Assembly: GCA_016839705.1 (NCBI GenBank)
Contig: JAEOTR010000053.1
Span: forward strand, 37,878 to 101,877
DNA from: Promethearchaeota archaeon
GTDB lineage: Archaea; Asgardarchaeota; Lokiarchaeia; Sigyniarchaeales; SOKP01
Length of the DNA stretch: 64,000 nt
Direction of reading: 5' to 3'
Each line of letters begins with the position of its first letter. Position 1 is the first letter of the stretch. Shown piece after piece: positions 8,606 through 17,316 of this stretch. The notes beneath the pieces are model-generated. The model was not told where the DNA came from. It did not search any database and worked only from the letters and a program-made list of their open reading frames with translations. The position numbers and the translations under genes were made by a program.

Positions 8606-9084
8606 CTATGTGCATCTGATAATTCCCCTGTCCTTGGGTATGATTCAATAATATCATAGTCTTTATCTTTATAATATGAAATTGCATATCTCAGTAATTC
8701 TCTTGCAATACCTCGCCTTCTATTTGTATGAGCAATTAAAAAACAGACAATTCCTGCAATTTTTTTCTCTTGAGAATCGGGAGAATCATTTTCATAAAGA
8801 GTTTTTGCAAAATTTTCTCTTGAGTTAATATTACACCATCCAACAGGTTTGTTTTCTGAATAGGCTAAAAAGCCATGCATTTCTCCAGAGCGAATTAATT
8901 CGGTGGAAGCCTTTCTATTTTCTTCCTTAGATTGTTTTTCCCATTCCTTATTACTCCCCTTAAAGTGATAAAAACGACAATAACATCCTGACCAATCAGG
9001 ATTATCGGCAAAACCTATTTCTTCAAAAAAGTATAGCCAATCGTCAAGTATATCTGATGATAACGGTTTAATTATAAAGGTCAT
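8512..9084 (-). CDS. GNAT-family N-acetyltransferase
   Basis: A 190-residue acetyltransferase. The acetyl-CoA pyrophosphate loop is RRRGIA (residues 122-127), after a beta strand GIVCFLIA, and is followed by a helix and the typical C-terminal SYRGPISLYKSEGF segment. The N-terminal half carries Cys and aromatic residues (CYCRFYHF, about 34-41) that probably shape the acceptor site. The acceptor is unknown. A GGTGG ribosome binding site precedes the ATG. It is flanked by the histone and a membrane protein gene on the same strand, but the gaps suggest separate transcription. Confidence 0.85.
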   Translation of the reverse strand: MTFIIKPLSSDILDDWLYFFEEIGFADNPDWSGCYCRFYHFKGSNKEWEKQSKEENRKASTELIRSGEMHGFLAYSENKPVGWCNINSRENFAKTLYENDSPDSQEKKIAGIVCFLIAHTNRRRGIARELLRYAISYYKDKDYDIIESYPRTGELSDAHSYRGPISLYKSEGFTIHKEFENLLIMRKYLK

Positions 9085-9215
9085 TACATTTCCACCACAT
9101 TAATTTCTTGTTTTAGAATGATAAAATAACTCAAATAATAGAATTAAATATGTAAAGCAGTATAAAAAATTTTATTTTCCATTTAGAATGTATAGGCATT
9201 TCCAGACTTATAATC

Positions 9216-9683
9216 TTAATATCTATTTTTTTTAAGACTTAAAATTATCCCTGGACAAATAAAAAAATAGAAGAGAATAACTAAGCTTACTAAAAATCCA
9301 TTTTGTACAAATTCTCCTAAACCACCGACAACTTCAGTAATAGAGTAATATCCTAAAACTCCAAGAATTAACCAAATAAAAATAGGTATTCCAATAAGAA
9401 ACAAAATAACGGCATAATATCGGGGATTTTTCCTTCTTTTTTTACTCTTATCGATGTTAAAACTTAATCTTTCCTTTACTAAAGTAGAATACATAAACGG
9501 AAAGAAAAAGAAAGTGCTCATAAGGTATAGGAAGAAGAAAAAACCTTGTCCGGCTAGTCGAGCGAAATAATCATAAATTGGCCCAAATAGATTAAAATAA
9601 CTAATTATTATCGGCACGATACTACCTAAGAAGGCTACATAAATGATAGCTACAATTAATAGTAAAAAATGTTTTTTATTCAT
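9216..9683 (-). CDS. four-helix membrane protein, unknown function
   Basis: A 155-residue hydrophobic protein with four likely membrane helices at about 5-30, 44-65, 88-110 and 128-150. A lysine-rich loop (KSKKRRKN, near 79-86) lies between the second and third helices, so that loop is probably cytoplasmic. No family motif is recognised. It is on the minus strand between the GNAT gene and a divergent dehydrogenase gene. Confidence 0.6.
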   Translation of the reverse strand: MNKKHFLLLIVAIIYVAFLGSIVPIIISYFNLFGPIYDYFARLAGQGFFFFLYLMSTFFFFPFMYSTLVKERLSFNIDKSKKRRKNPRYYAVILFLIGIPIFIWLILGVLGYYSITEVVGGLGEFVQNGFLVSLVILFYFFICPGIILSLKKNRY

Positions 9684-9906
9684 TATCTATTTGAGAAAAT
9701 TAATAATTACCTAAAATCTTTTGTATTTCACACATTTGTGAACAGAAGTAATTAGATTGAGTAATTTAAGAGGTGTAAAATTATCAATATCTAGAATTGA
9801 GTCCATTTCTAAGAAAATGTATCAGAATAAACTCCATCTCAGAAAATTTAATATTTAATCAAATCCAGAAGATAATTAATTATATAATAGATAATGATGA
9901 TTTTTC

Positions 9907-10974
9907 ATGGAAGAGAAGATTATAGCAGTTACAAGAGGAGATGGGGTAGGGCCCGAAGTTGTTGATGAAGGACTTAAAATTTTAAAATTAATAGCCAAAT
10001 TCACTAATTTTGATTTTAAGTTTAAGGATGCACCCGCAGGGGGAGAAGTATATAAAAAATATGGTAATAATCTTCCTGAACGTTCTTTTGACATAATTAA
10101 AAGTGCTGATGCACTCATATTTGGAGCTGTTGGGCTTCCAGACCTTCCTCCGGGTGTTGCCGAAACAGCTATCCTCAGAATAAGGCAAGAATTAGATTTA
10201 TATGTTAATTTAAGACCTATCAAACTCTATGAACCATTAAGAGACAGATGTCCTCTTAAGGATGAATTTATTGGTAATGGTATTGATATCACCTTCGTTC
10301 GAGAAAACACTGAAGGTTTGTATGCAAATATTGGAAATATTTCTGATGATAAAGCTGAAAATCTCATGATCTATACTAGAAAAGGATGTGAACGTATCAT
10401 CCGATATGCGTATGAATTTGCTAAAACAATGGGACATTCAAAAGTTACTTCAGTAGATAAGGCAAATATTCTAAAACCAAGTCAATTATGGCGTAAAATA
10501 TTTCACGAAATAGGCATAGAGTATCCAAATCTTCAAAAGGAAGATTTTTATATTGATGCCTTCTGTCAATGGTTAATTAGAGAACCTGATAAGTTTCAAA
10601 CTGTCGTAACGGGCAATATGTTTGGAGATATAATAAGTGATGAAGGTGCCTTTCTTATTGGAAGTTTAGGAATGGCATCGAGTGGAAATATTCATCCTGG
10701 AAAAATATCTATGTATGAACCGATACATGGCTCTGCCCCAGATATCTCAGGTAAGGGAATAGCAAATCCTATTGGAGCTATTCTTAGTGTCAAACTAATG
10801 ATGCAAGAATCATTTCAATCTCCTGCTATTGCAAAAGAAATTGAATTATCCGTTGAGGAGTCCCTTAAAGAAGGCAGGACCATTGATCTTCAAAATCCTG
10901 ATATTAAAAACCTCACAACAAAAGAGATGGGAGATTTAATAGCAGAAAAATTAAAATTAAGATTAAAAACATAA
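9907..10974 (+). CDS. isocitrate/isopropylmalate dehydrogenase family enzyme
   Basis: A 355-residue NAD(P)-dependent decarboxylating dehydrogenase of the beta-hydroxyacid family. Motifs are GDGVGPEVV at the start, the substrate-binding ILRIRQELDLYVNLRP, a catalytic Lys in SVDKANIL, the metal-site Asp residues in GDIISDEGAFL, and EPIHGSAPDISGKGIANP near the nucleotide site. The VNLRP region resembles isopropylmalate and homoisocitrate types more than isocitrate dehydrogenase. No leuA, leuC or leuD neighbour is present, so the substrate (3-isopropylmalate, methylmalate or homoisocitrate) stays open. It is convergent with the GTPase gene 11 bases away. Confidence 0.85.
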   Translation: MEEKIIAVTRGDGVGPEVVDEGLKILKLIAKFTNFDFKFKDAPAGGEVYKKYGNNLPERSFDIIKSADALIFGAVGLPDLPPGVAETAILRIRQELDLYVNLRPIKLYEPLRDRCPLKDEFIGNGIDITFVRENTEGLYANIGNISDDKAENLMIYTRKGCERIIRYAYEFAKTMGHSKVTSVDKANILKPSQLWRKIFHEIGIEYPNLQKEDFYIDAFCQWLIREPDKFQTVVTGNMFGDIISDEGAFLIGSLGMASSGNIHPGKISMYEPIHGSAPDISGKGIANPIGAILSVKLMMQESFQSPAIAKEIELSVEESLKEGRTIDLQNPDIKNLTTKEMGDLIAEKLKLRLKT

Positions 10975-10985
10975 ATCTGAATATT

Positions 10986-12545
10986 TTAATATTTATCATC
11001 AATAACGGAGAGCATTGACTCTAACTGATCGAATATATCTAAACGAAAAGCTGTTCCGATTCTAAAGAAGAAGAGATCAATTGTTCTATTCTCAAGTTGA
11101 TCATCCACGTTCAATTCCTCTAATATTTGAGACCAACTCGTACTTTCTGTTGCTCTTATTCCAATTAATACAACTCCCTTATCTTTAGAGTTTTCAATGA
11201 TTTTAATAATAATCTCTTTCCATTGGGGGTCAACATGTTCTTTGTCTCTTGCATCAAAGATACAAAATACTCCATCAGAACTCGAGACATCGTCAGCTGC
11301 AGAATAAACATGCTGTTTTGTAATTAGACCATTTGGATATTGGTAAACTTGTTCATCCTCATAATCTCTTACTAATGTTTGATCTCCTAATTTCTTTATA
11401 TCACCAATAATTTGAAGTCCTGGACTCCACATTGTGTTATCTGCAACAAACGAAAGGGTAAAGACAATTTTTTTCTTTATAATAGAGGATATTTTTTCAT
11501 ATAATAGTTCACTGCGTCTTTCATCTTCGATTTCTTTGCTCTTCATTACGTAATGAAATGAAATCAAATTGAAAGCATCCTCTATATTCTCTCCGGTCAA
11601 TGCGCTTGTTTCGATATAAGATAACTTTATTATTTCTTTGTCAGATATTTTATTTGCTTGCTTTACTCCTTCTTGATAAAAGACTTGCCGTTCTTCACTC
11701 AAGTCTGATTTATTGCCAACTAATACAATGGGGATTTCCTCATCGGTTGTAAACTCCTTTAGTTCGCGGTACCAGTTCAATACGTTATTAAATGACTCGC
11801 GCTTTGATAGATCAAAAACAATAAATGCTGCTTGAGCCCCTGAATAATAGACTTTTCGAAAACGACGAAAAAACTTTTGAGCTCCCAAGTCATATAATGT
11901 TACACCAATTTCGTTCCCAAAAAATTCAAAGTTGTGAGTTAAAATATTAAGCCCTATAGTTGCCCTGTAATCTTCTGAAAACTTTTTTTCGACAAACCTA
12001 CGAATAATAGAAGTTTTTCCAACTTCATGATCACCCAAAATAACGAATTTAAAACGGTATTCCCCTTTAGTTGTTAAATCCATTTGATATAGTTGATTTT
12101 TCAACCGATCCACATTTTCTACCTCAAATTCGAAATTAGGGACGGATAATTGGATCAAATCGCCTTCTTCAGCTGATAAAATCTGAGCAGTTTTCTCGGC
12201 GAGAAATAATCCATAAGGGGAGAGTTTCTCAGGTGAAGCCATATGGTTTAATACTAAACTTAAGATGCGCTCTTCGTCAACTGATATAAACAATAAACGG
12301 TGATCTTCTGTATCAAAACTGGTATTCCCAAATTTTTTGAATGAAAATTCGTTTCTCATTCTCTCCAAAACAGGATTTACAATAGAAGTTAAGACAGAAA
12401 CAAGTTCGATGTCAACGTCTTTCCTCTTCTCACCTGCAATTATAAGACCTTCACTGTCTGAAACAATGACAGCTTCAACCTCCATATTAATCTCCAGAAA
12501 CTTATTAAACAATTCAGTAAAAAATTTATTTTTTCTTAAGACCAA
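10986..12545 (-). CDS. roadblock - Rab/Ras-like GTPase - C-terminal degenerate GTPase-like domain
   Basis: A 519-residue three-part protein. Residues 1-125 look like a roadblock/LC7 domain (VEAVIVSDSEGLIIAG). Residues 165-335 are a Ras-superfamily GTPase: P-loop GDHEVGKT (171-178), switch I T196 in RATIG, G3 DLGAQ (219-223), NKSD (278-281) and ETSAL (312-316). The G3 motif has Ala where Ras has Gly60. Residues 355-519 look like a second, degenerate GTPase fold: DGVFCIFDA (424-432) mirrors AAFIVFDLS in the first, and GVVLIGIR (457-464) mirrors IVLVGNKS, but the P-loop and NKxD are lost. There is no C-terminal prenylation Cys. Roadblock domains commonly regulate such GTPases. The gene at 12694-14280 is a close paralogue on the same strand. 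Confidence 0.88.
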   Translation of the reverse strand: MVLRKNKFFTELFNKFLEINMEVEAVIVSDSEGLIIAGEKRKDVDIELVSVLTSIVNPVLERMRNEFSFKKFGNTSFDTEDHRLLFISVDEERILSLVLNHMASPEKLSPYGLFLAEKTAQILSAEEGDLIQLSVPNFEFEVENVDRLKNQLYQMDLTTKGEYRFKFVILGDHEVGKTSIIRRFVEKKFSEDYRATIGLNILTHNFEFFGNEIGVTLYDLGAQKFFRRFRKVYYSGAQAAFIVFDLSKRESFNNVLNWYRELKEFTTDEEIPIVLVGNKSDLSEERQVFYQEGVKQANKISDKEIIKLSYIETSALTGENIEDAFNLISFHYVMKSKEIEDERRSELLYEKISSIIKKKIVFTLSFVADNTMWSPGLQIIGDIKKLGDQTLVRDYEDEQVYQYPNGLITKQHVYSAADDVSSSDGVFCIFDARDKEHVDPQWKEIIIKIIENSKDKGVVLIGIRATESTSWSQILEELNVDDQLENRTIDLFFFRIGTAFRLDIFDQLESMLSVIDDKY

Positions 12546-12693
12546 GTATCCTTTACCCCAATTATTTATATCTATATTATGAATTTACTTACTATTATTT
12601 GTTGTTGTTATTAAATTATAAAACATATTTAACTAGTTAATGAACTCTCAAAAAATTATTCCTATAGAAGTACAGTAAACTAAGATATTCGAG

Positions 12694-14280
12694 CTATAGA
12701 TATCTTATTGTATTTAACATAACCTTGAGCTGATCATAAATTTCCAATCTATATTCAACCCCTAATTTGAAAAACAATAAAGATATCATTTTCTCTTCTA
12801 ATAATTCATTTACGTCAAATTCTTCCATTATCAGAGACCAATCACTTTCATCAGAGACGCGAATGCCAATTAATACTACTTTATTTTCTTTCATCTCATT
12901 TATGGTTTTTATAACAACATCTCGCCATGCTGGATCGACATGATCCTTATAACGAGCATCAAAGATACAAAACACGCCGTCAGCATCAGACACTTCAAAA
13001 TTGTGATAAAGATAATTTTTTAGAGTAACCCCATTTGAAAATCTGTATAATTTCTCGTCTCTCTCATCTTTAAGTTTCTTACAATCTTCTAAACCGTTGA
13101 TCTCAGCCAAAATCTGTAGTCCAGGACTCCAAAATTCATTTTCAGAGATTATTGTTAAAGTTAAAAGAGTATCCATAGGTACACCGATTATTTTCTTTTC
13201 CTTCAAGATATTATTTAACTCGTTCACTAAATCCTGTTTGACAATCTCTTCCTCTTCCTCTTTACTTTTCGATATATAGTGATATGCAATTAAAGTAAAC
13301 GCGTCCTCAACATTTTCACCTGTTAGCGCACTCGTTTCAATATAGGATATTGCTATGTTTGGCTTATTCAGTAATTCATTTACTACTTGTACACCATCTT
13401 CATAACTAACTTCTCTCTGATCTCGTAGATCACTTTTATTTCCAATGATAATTATTGGTATTTCTCTTCCCCCAATAAAATCCTCTAATTCTTTATACCA
13501 TTCTTTTAAACTTTCAAAAGATTTTCTATTCGTGAGATCAAATACTATAAATGCTGCTTGTGCACCTAAGTAATAGGTTTGTCGAAATCTTCGGAAAAAT
13601 GTTTGAGCCCCAACATCCCACAGACTATAGACGATATTATTGCCATAAAAGTCATAAGAATGACTTAGAATATTTAATCCTATTGTTGCACGATAGTCGT
13701 GAGAAAATCTATTTTCTACAAATCGTCTAACTAGACTTGTTTTTCCTACTTCATGATCGCCTATTATTATAAATTTGAATCGATATAACCCTCCCTGATC
13801 TAATCGCAATTGATATATTTGGTTTTTTACTCTTTCATTGTAAGCGGTTTCATCTGTTTCATACTCAAAATTAGGAATATTTAGCTGAATACTATCACCT
13901 TCTTCAGCATTTAAAATTTGTACTGATTTTTCTGCGAGTAAATATGCATAAGGAGATGCTTTATCAACTGATGCTAAATTATTTAGTACAAGGCTCAAAG
14001 TTCTACTTTCATCTAAAGAAATAAATAACAGTCTATAAAATTCTGTATCAAAGCTAGCTGTTCCAAATTTTTTGAAAGCAAACTCATCACGTATCCTTTC
14101 TACGATTGGATTTATTATTGATGTTAAGACTGAGACAATTTCTATATCCACGTCACTTCTTTTTTCACCTGCTATGACTAAACCAAGCCGATCACTCACG
14201 ATCACCGCCTCTACATCGTCATTTATTAGCAAAAATTGATTAAAAAGTTCCGTGAAGAGTTTAGTTCGATTTATCAACAA
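12694..14280 (-). CDS. roadblock - Rab/Ras-like GTPase - degenerate GTPase-like domain (paralogue)
   Basis: A 528-residue paralogue of the next gene downstream on the same strand, with the same three parts. The roadblock-like domain (VEAVIVSDRLGLVIAG) is followed by a GTPase domain with P-loop GDHEVGKT (174-181), RATIG, DVGAQ (222-226), NKSD (281-284) and ETSAL. The C-terminal domain keeps DGVFCIFDARYKDHVDPAW and VVLIGIR without nucleotide motifs. Similarity covers the full length, so this is a tandem duplication of the whole gene. The Ala in place of Gly60 of Ras is shared. A 148-base gap, with the palindrome TTAACTAGTTAA at 12629-12640, separates the two, so each may have its own promoter. 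Role inferred: membrane, cytoskeleton or polarity signalling. Confidence 0.88.
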   Translation of the reverse strand: MLINRTKLFTELFNQFLLINDDVEAVIVSDRLGLVIAGEKRSDVDIEIVSVLTSIINPIVERIRDEFAFKKFGTASFDTEFYRLLFISLDESRTLSLVLNNLASVDKASPYAYLLAEKSVQILNAEEGDSIQLNIPNFEYETDETAYNERVKNQIYQLRLDQGGLYRFKFIIIGDHEVGKTSLVRRFVENRFSHDYRATIGLNILSHSYDFYGNNIVYSLWDVGAQTFFRRFRQTYYLGAQAAFIVFDLTNRKSFESLKEWYKELEDFIGGREIPIIIIGNKSDLRDQREVSYEDGVQVVNELLNKPNIAISYIETSALTGENVEDAFTLIAYHYISKSKEEEEEIVKQDLVNELNNILKEKKIIGVPMDTLLTLTIISENEFWSPGLQILAEINGLEDCKKLKDERDEKLYRFSNGVTLKNYLYHNFEVSDADGVFCIFDARYKDHVDPAWRDVVIKTINEMKENKVVLIGIRVSDESDWSLIMEEFDVNELLEEKMISLLFFKLGVEYRLEIYDQLKVMLNTIRYL

Positions 14281-14462
14281 GACTTATGTAACCCTTTATT
14301 TATAATATAGTTAAGATAACAATAACCGAAGTTTTATTTATTATTTATTAAATCGAAATTTTGTAAAAGCAATACTTTTAAGTTCTTAGCCTATAATTTT
14401 AATATAAAAAAACCTATTACTTGTAAAATTTAATTATTTAGGAAGTTATTAGTGGATATATT

Positions 14463-15044
14463 ATGCCTACTTGCATTGTTTGTCATTTAGAGATAGAAGA
14501 AAATCCAAACACTCTTTTCAAGTGCACTAATGAACATCCAATTCACAGGAAATGCTTAGCTGAATGGTTATTGCATTCACAAAATTGTCCATTATGTACT
14601 GAACCCTATTCGCAGAATGTTCTCAATCAGTTTGAAGATGAGCTTGAACAAAAAGAGCAAGAAAAGCAGGCTGCGATAGACGCTGAAAAAAAGAAAGAGG
14701 ATTTTAGAAAAGTTGAAGAATTAGCAAATAGAATTATTTTCTTAAAAGAAATTGAAGAAATTGAACAATTAATTGATGATAACCAATATGAGGACGCAAT
14801 AGAAAAACTCTTAGTATTATATAATGAAGGCTCTTATGATGTAAACGACCAAAAGGTGCTGTTTCTTTTAGGAAAAGCGAATTTTTTGAAAGGACGATTT
14901 GACCTTACGATAAATTTCTTATTCAAACTCGTTAAGCTTAATTTTGAGTATCCTGATGGATTCTTATACCTTGGAAAAGCCTATGAAAAGCTTGGATTGC
15001 CCGATAAAGCGAAATGGGCTTTTGATAGAGCTAAAATAGAATAG
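14463..15044 (+). CDS. RING-H2 finger protein with TPR domain (candidate ubiquitin E3 ligase)
   Basis: A 193-residue protein. The first 45 residues fit the RING-H2 consensus exactly: C4-x2-C7, C21-x3-H25-x2-H28-x2-C31, C42-x2-C45. It also has the landmark Trp35, Ile5 and Pro43 that contact the E2 in eukaryotic RING ligases. Residues 55-100 form a charged coiled coil rich in Glu and Lys. Residues 105-193 hold two TPR-like units (LLGKANFLKGRFDLTI and YLGKAYEKLGLPDKA). This layout suggests an E3 with a protein-binding tail. Ubiquitin, E1 and E2 genes are not in the window, so ligase activity is inference from the known Asgard ubiquitin system. It is divergent from the GTPase pair. Confidence 0.85.
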   Translation: MPTCIVCHLEIEENPNTLFKCTNEHPIHRKCLAEWLLHSQNCPLCTEPYSQNVLNQFEDELEQKEQEKQAAIDAEKKKEDFRKVEELANRIIFLKEIEEIEQLIDDNQYEDAIEKLLVLYNEGSYDVNDQKVLFLLGKANFLKGRFDLTINFLFKLVKLNFEYPDGFLYLGKAYEKLGLPDKAKWAFDRAKIE

Positions 15045-15063
15045 ATATTTTATAAAAATTTAT

Positions 15064-15891
15064 TTATTTTACTTTTACTAAACTAAGATCGACTTCCACT
15101 AATTCTCCCTGTGAATGGTCTGTAGGTCCATGTCCCTTACCAATTCTTAGACCCTCTGCTTTTTGGATCGCTGCAGTTAAATAGGCTTTTGCTATATGAA
15201 CTGCTGATTTTATATCGTTTCCTTTGGCTAATTCAGCTGCGATTGCAGATGCAAAAGTACAGCCTGTACCATGAGTGTTTTTGGTTCTAATACGTGGAGC
15301 ATGATACTCTATGAAATTCCTTCCATCATATAGTAAATCAATGGCATTTTTAATATCGGGTAAATGACCACCTTTAATCACAACGTTTTGGGCACCTTGA
15401 TTATGAATTTTTAGAGCCGCTTCACGGGCATCTGTTAAATTTTCAATGTTTAAATTTGTTAATGCTTGAGCTTCATAGTGATTTGGCGTTATAACATATG
15501 CAATTGAAACGAGTTCTGAAATTAATGCTTCAATGGCATCAGGTTTCAATAAATAATCTCCACTTTTAGCAACCATTACAGGATCTATTACTAATAATTC
15601 AATATTGTATTTACGAGCTCTATCAGCTACTATTCGAATTATCTCTGTATTTGCTAGCATCCCTGTTTTCCATGCATCTGCACCAATATCTATCATTACT
15701 GAATCAATTTGCTCCCCAACAAAACCAGGATCTATTTCAAAAACACTCTGAACACCCATAGTATTTTGTGCTGTAAGTGCTGTAATTGCGCTCATTCCAT
15801 AAACCCCCCGGGCAGAAAAAGTTTTTAAATCTGCTTGAATTCCAGCTCCACCACCAGAATCAGATCCCGCAATAGTGAGTACTTTTTTCAT
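15064..15891 (-). CDS. thiD: hydroxymethylpyrimidine / phosphomethylpyrimidine kinase
   Basis: A ThiD kinase of 275 residues that phosphorylates HMP and HMP-P in thiamin synthesis. The N terminus VLTIAGSDSGGGAGIQADLKT is the family signature. DPVMVAKSGD, VITPNHYEA, VIKGGH and the anion-hole motif NTHGTGCTFASAIAA follow, the last with the catalytic Cys/Gly region. I start at ATG 15891, which has AAGGA just upstream; an upstream ATG at 15975 would add 28 basic residues not expected in the family. ThiC lies 2 kb away on the same strand, with two unrelated plus-strand genes between, so the thiamin genes are close but not one operon. Confidence 0.93.
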   Translation of the reverse strand: MKKVLTIAGSDSGGGAGIQADLKTFSARGVYGMSAITALTAQNTMGVQSVFEIDPGFVGEQIDSVMIDIGADAWKTGMLANTEIIRIVADRARKYNIELLVIDPVMVAKSGDYLLKPDAIEALISELVSIAYVITPNHYEAQALTNLNIENLTDAREAALKIHNQGAQNVVIKGGHLPDIKNAIDLLYDGRNFIEYHAPRIRTKNTHGTGCTFASAIAAELAKGNDIKSAVHIAKAYLTAAIQKAEGLRIGKGHGPTDHSQGELVEVDLSLVKVK

Positions 15892-16005
15892 TTTCCTTAG
15901 TAAATTATACCTTAATTTTATAAAAAATTTCTTATACTCTTTGTGAAATGCAAGGAAAAACCCCCGTTTTATCAAAATTTAGAGTGTTATTTTGAAGTTT
16001 ACAAA

Positions 16006-16039
16006 TTTCTGAACAGATTGTTTCCGTACTGTTCAGAAA
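16006..16039. promoter_or_regulatory. 11-bp inverted repeat between divergent genes (operator-like)
   Basis: TTTCTGAACAG (16006-16016) and CTGTTCAGAAA (16029-16039) are perfect inverted copies with a 12-base spacer. The centre lies about 130 bases before the thiD start and about 105 bases before the beta-helix gene start. The symmetry and divergent-promoter placement suggest a dimeric regulator site; the regulator is not known. Confidence 0.5.
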
Positions 16040-16128
16040 ATAGAATTTTAAAATAGAAGGAATAATTGTATTATGAGAAAATAATTATTTGAAAATTATC
16101 TAAAAGTAAATATTTTGGAGAAACTTGT

Positions 16129-17316
16129 ATGAAATCAAATACAAAATCAAAAATGATAATTTTAATCACTTTTGGAATCCTTTTCGCTATCGTACTAATG
16201 ATTATCGTTAATCCAAGCTTTATTACAGGCAATACCAAGGTAATTACTTTTGATAAGGAAAAACTAAAAATTTCAGCTGTATCAGGAAAAATTCATATAA
16301 TCAATAATTCTGGTTGGGTTGATTTTAGAAATGCTGGAAATTGTACGGGAAGTGGCACTTATTCTGACCCCTATGTTATAGAAGATTTGGTAATAGATGG
16401 TGGCAGTTCTGGAAATTCTATTTTAATTGAAAATTCCAATGTGTATTTTAAAATCGAAAATTGTACCCTCTATAATGCGGAATGGGGATCAGATGCTGGA
16501 ATCGGATTATTGAATGTTAATAATTCCCAATTAATTGGTAATGATTGTTCATATAGTCAGGTGGGGATAGTATTAGGCGATGGTAGGGATTATGGTGGGG
16601 GTTGTGATAACAACACAATAACTGGAAATATCGTAAATAACAACCGAGGGGGGATGTATTTATTTGATAGTTATAATAATACCATCTCGGGCAACACTGC
16701 AAATAACAATACATGGAGTGGGATATATTTAGTAGGCAGTAATTCCACTGTCGTTTCGGGAAACACTATGAATGATAATAACATGTGTGGGATAAATATA
16801 GGATGGGGTTATAATAACCTTATTGTCTCGGGAAACACTATGAACGATAATAACATGCAAGGGTTATGGATGGACGAAAGTTTTAACAATACCATCTCGG
16901 GAAATATTATGAATAACAATAATTTGAGTGGGATATGCTTAATAGATAGTAATTATAACATCATCTCGGGAAACACCGCAATTTATAATAAGGAATGTGG
17001 GATAGTCCTTTTCCACGGCAATTATAACACCATTTCAGGTAACACCGCAAATTACAACCAGTGGGGGATAGTTCTTTACAATACCGGTTATAACATCGTT
17101 TCAGGAAATAATTTAATAGGAAATGATGAATGCATTGTTGAAGTAGATTGTCAAGGGAATGTAATTCAGGATAATGATTGTACACTTACGCCATCATTAA
17201 ATTACTTTCCAATTATTCTCACTATAAGTATCCCAATCGTTGCAGTTTCTGTTTTTATAATATATCAAAATCGAAAAAGATTTAGAAAACCTCAAGAAGA
17301 CTTAGAGTTCTTATGA
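16129..17316 (+). CDS. membrane-anchored right-handed beta-helix (NosD-like) protein
   Basis: A 395-residue surface protein. An N-terminal hydrophobic segment (about 9-30) acts as signal or anchor. Residues about 95-345 are parallel beta-helix repeats of about 22-24 residues with the recurring core SGNTxNxN, typical of NosD/PbH1 proteins, which bind or cut polysaccharide or act as scaffolds. A C-terminal membrane helix (about 358-378) ends in a basic tail (NRKRFRK), so the repeats should face outside. No catalytic residues were identified. The start codon follows TTTGGAGAAAC. Its stop overlaps the start of the winged-helix membrane regulator by four bases, so the pair is co-transcribed and probably linked in function. 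Confidence 0.82.
   Translation: MKSNTKSKMIILITFGILFAIVLMIIVNPSFITGNTKVITFDKEKLKISAVSGKIHIINNSGWVDFRNAGNCTGSGTYSDPYVIEDLVIDGGSSGNSILIENSNVYFKIENCTLYNAEWGSDAGIGLLNVNNSQLIGNDCSYSQVGIVLGDGRDYGGGCDNNTITGNIVNNNRGGMYLFDSYNNTISGNTANNNTWSGIYLVGSNSTVVSGNTMNDNNMCGINIGWGYNNLIVSGNTMNDNNMQGLWMDESFNNTISGNIMNNNNLSGICLIDSNYNIISGNTAIYNKECGIVLFHGNYNTISGNTANYNQWGIVLYNTGYNIVSGNNLIGNDECIVEVDCQGNVIQDNDCTLTPSLNYFPIILTISIPIVAVSVFIIYQNRKRFRKPQEDLEFL

Noticed and set aside
12629..12640. Palindrome TTAACTAGTTAA between the two GTPase genes
   Set aside because: Perfect, but short and AT-rich, so expected by chance in this genome; no repeat of it seen at other promoters.
14281..14462. Searched for ubiquitin, E1, E2 or JAB-type genes near the RING-H2 gene
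   Set aside because: None was found on either strand in or around this gap; the ubiquitin link rests on the finger motif alone.
16517..17185. Minus-strand open frames opposite the beta-helix repeats
   Set aside because: They are Cys/His/Tyr-rich mirror frames of the repeated Asn-rich coding sequence, not genes.
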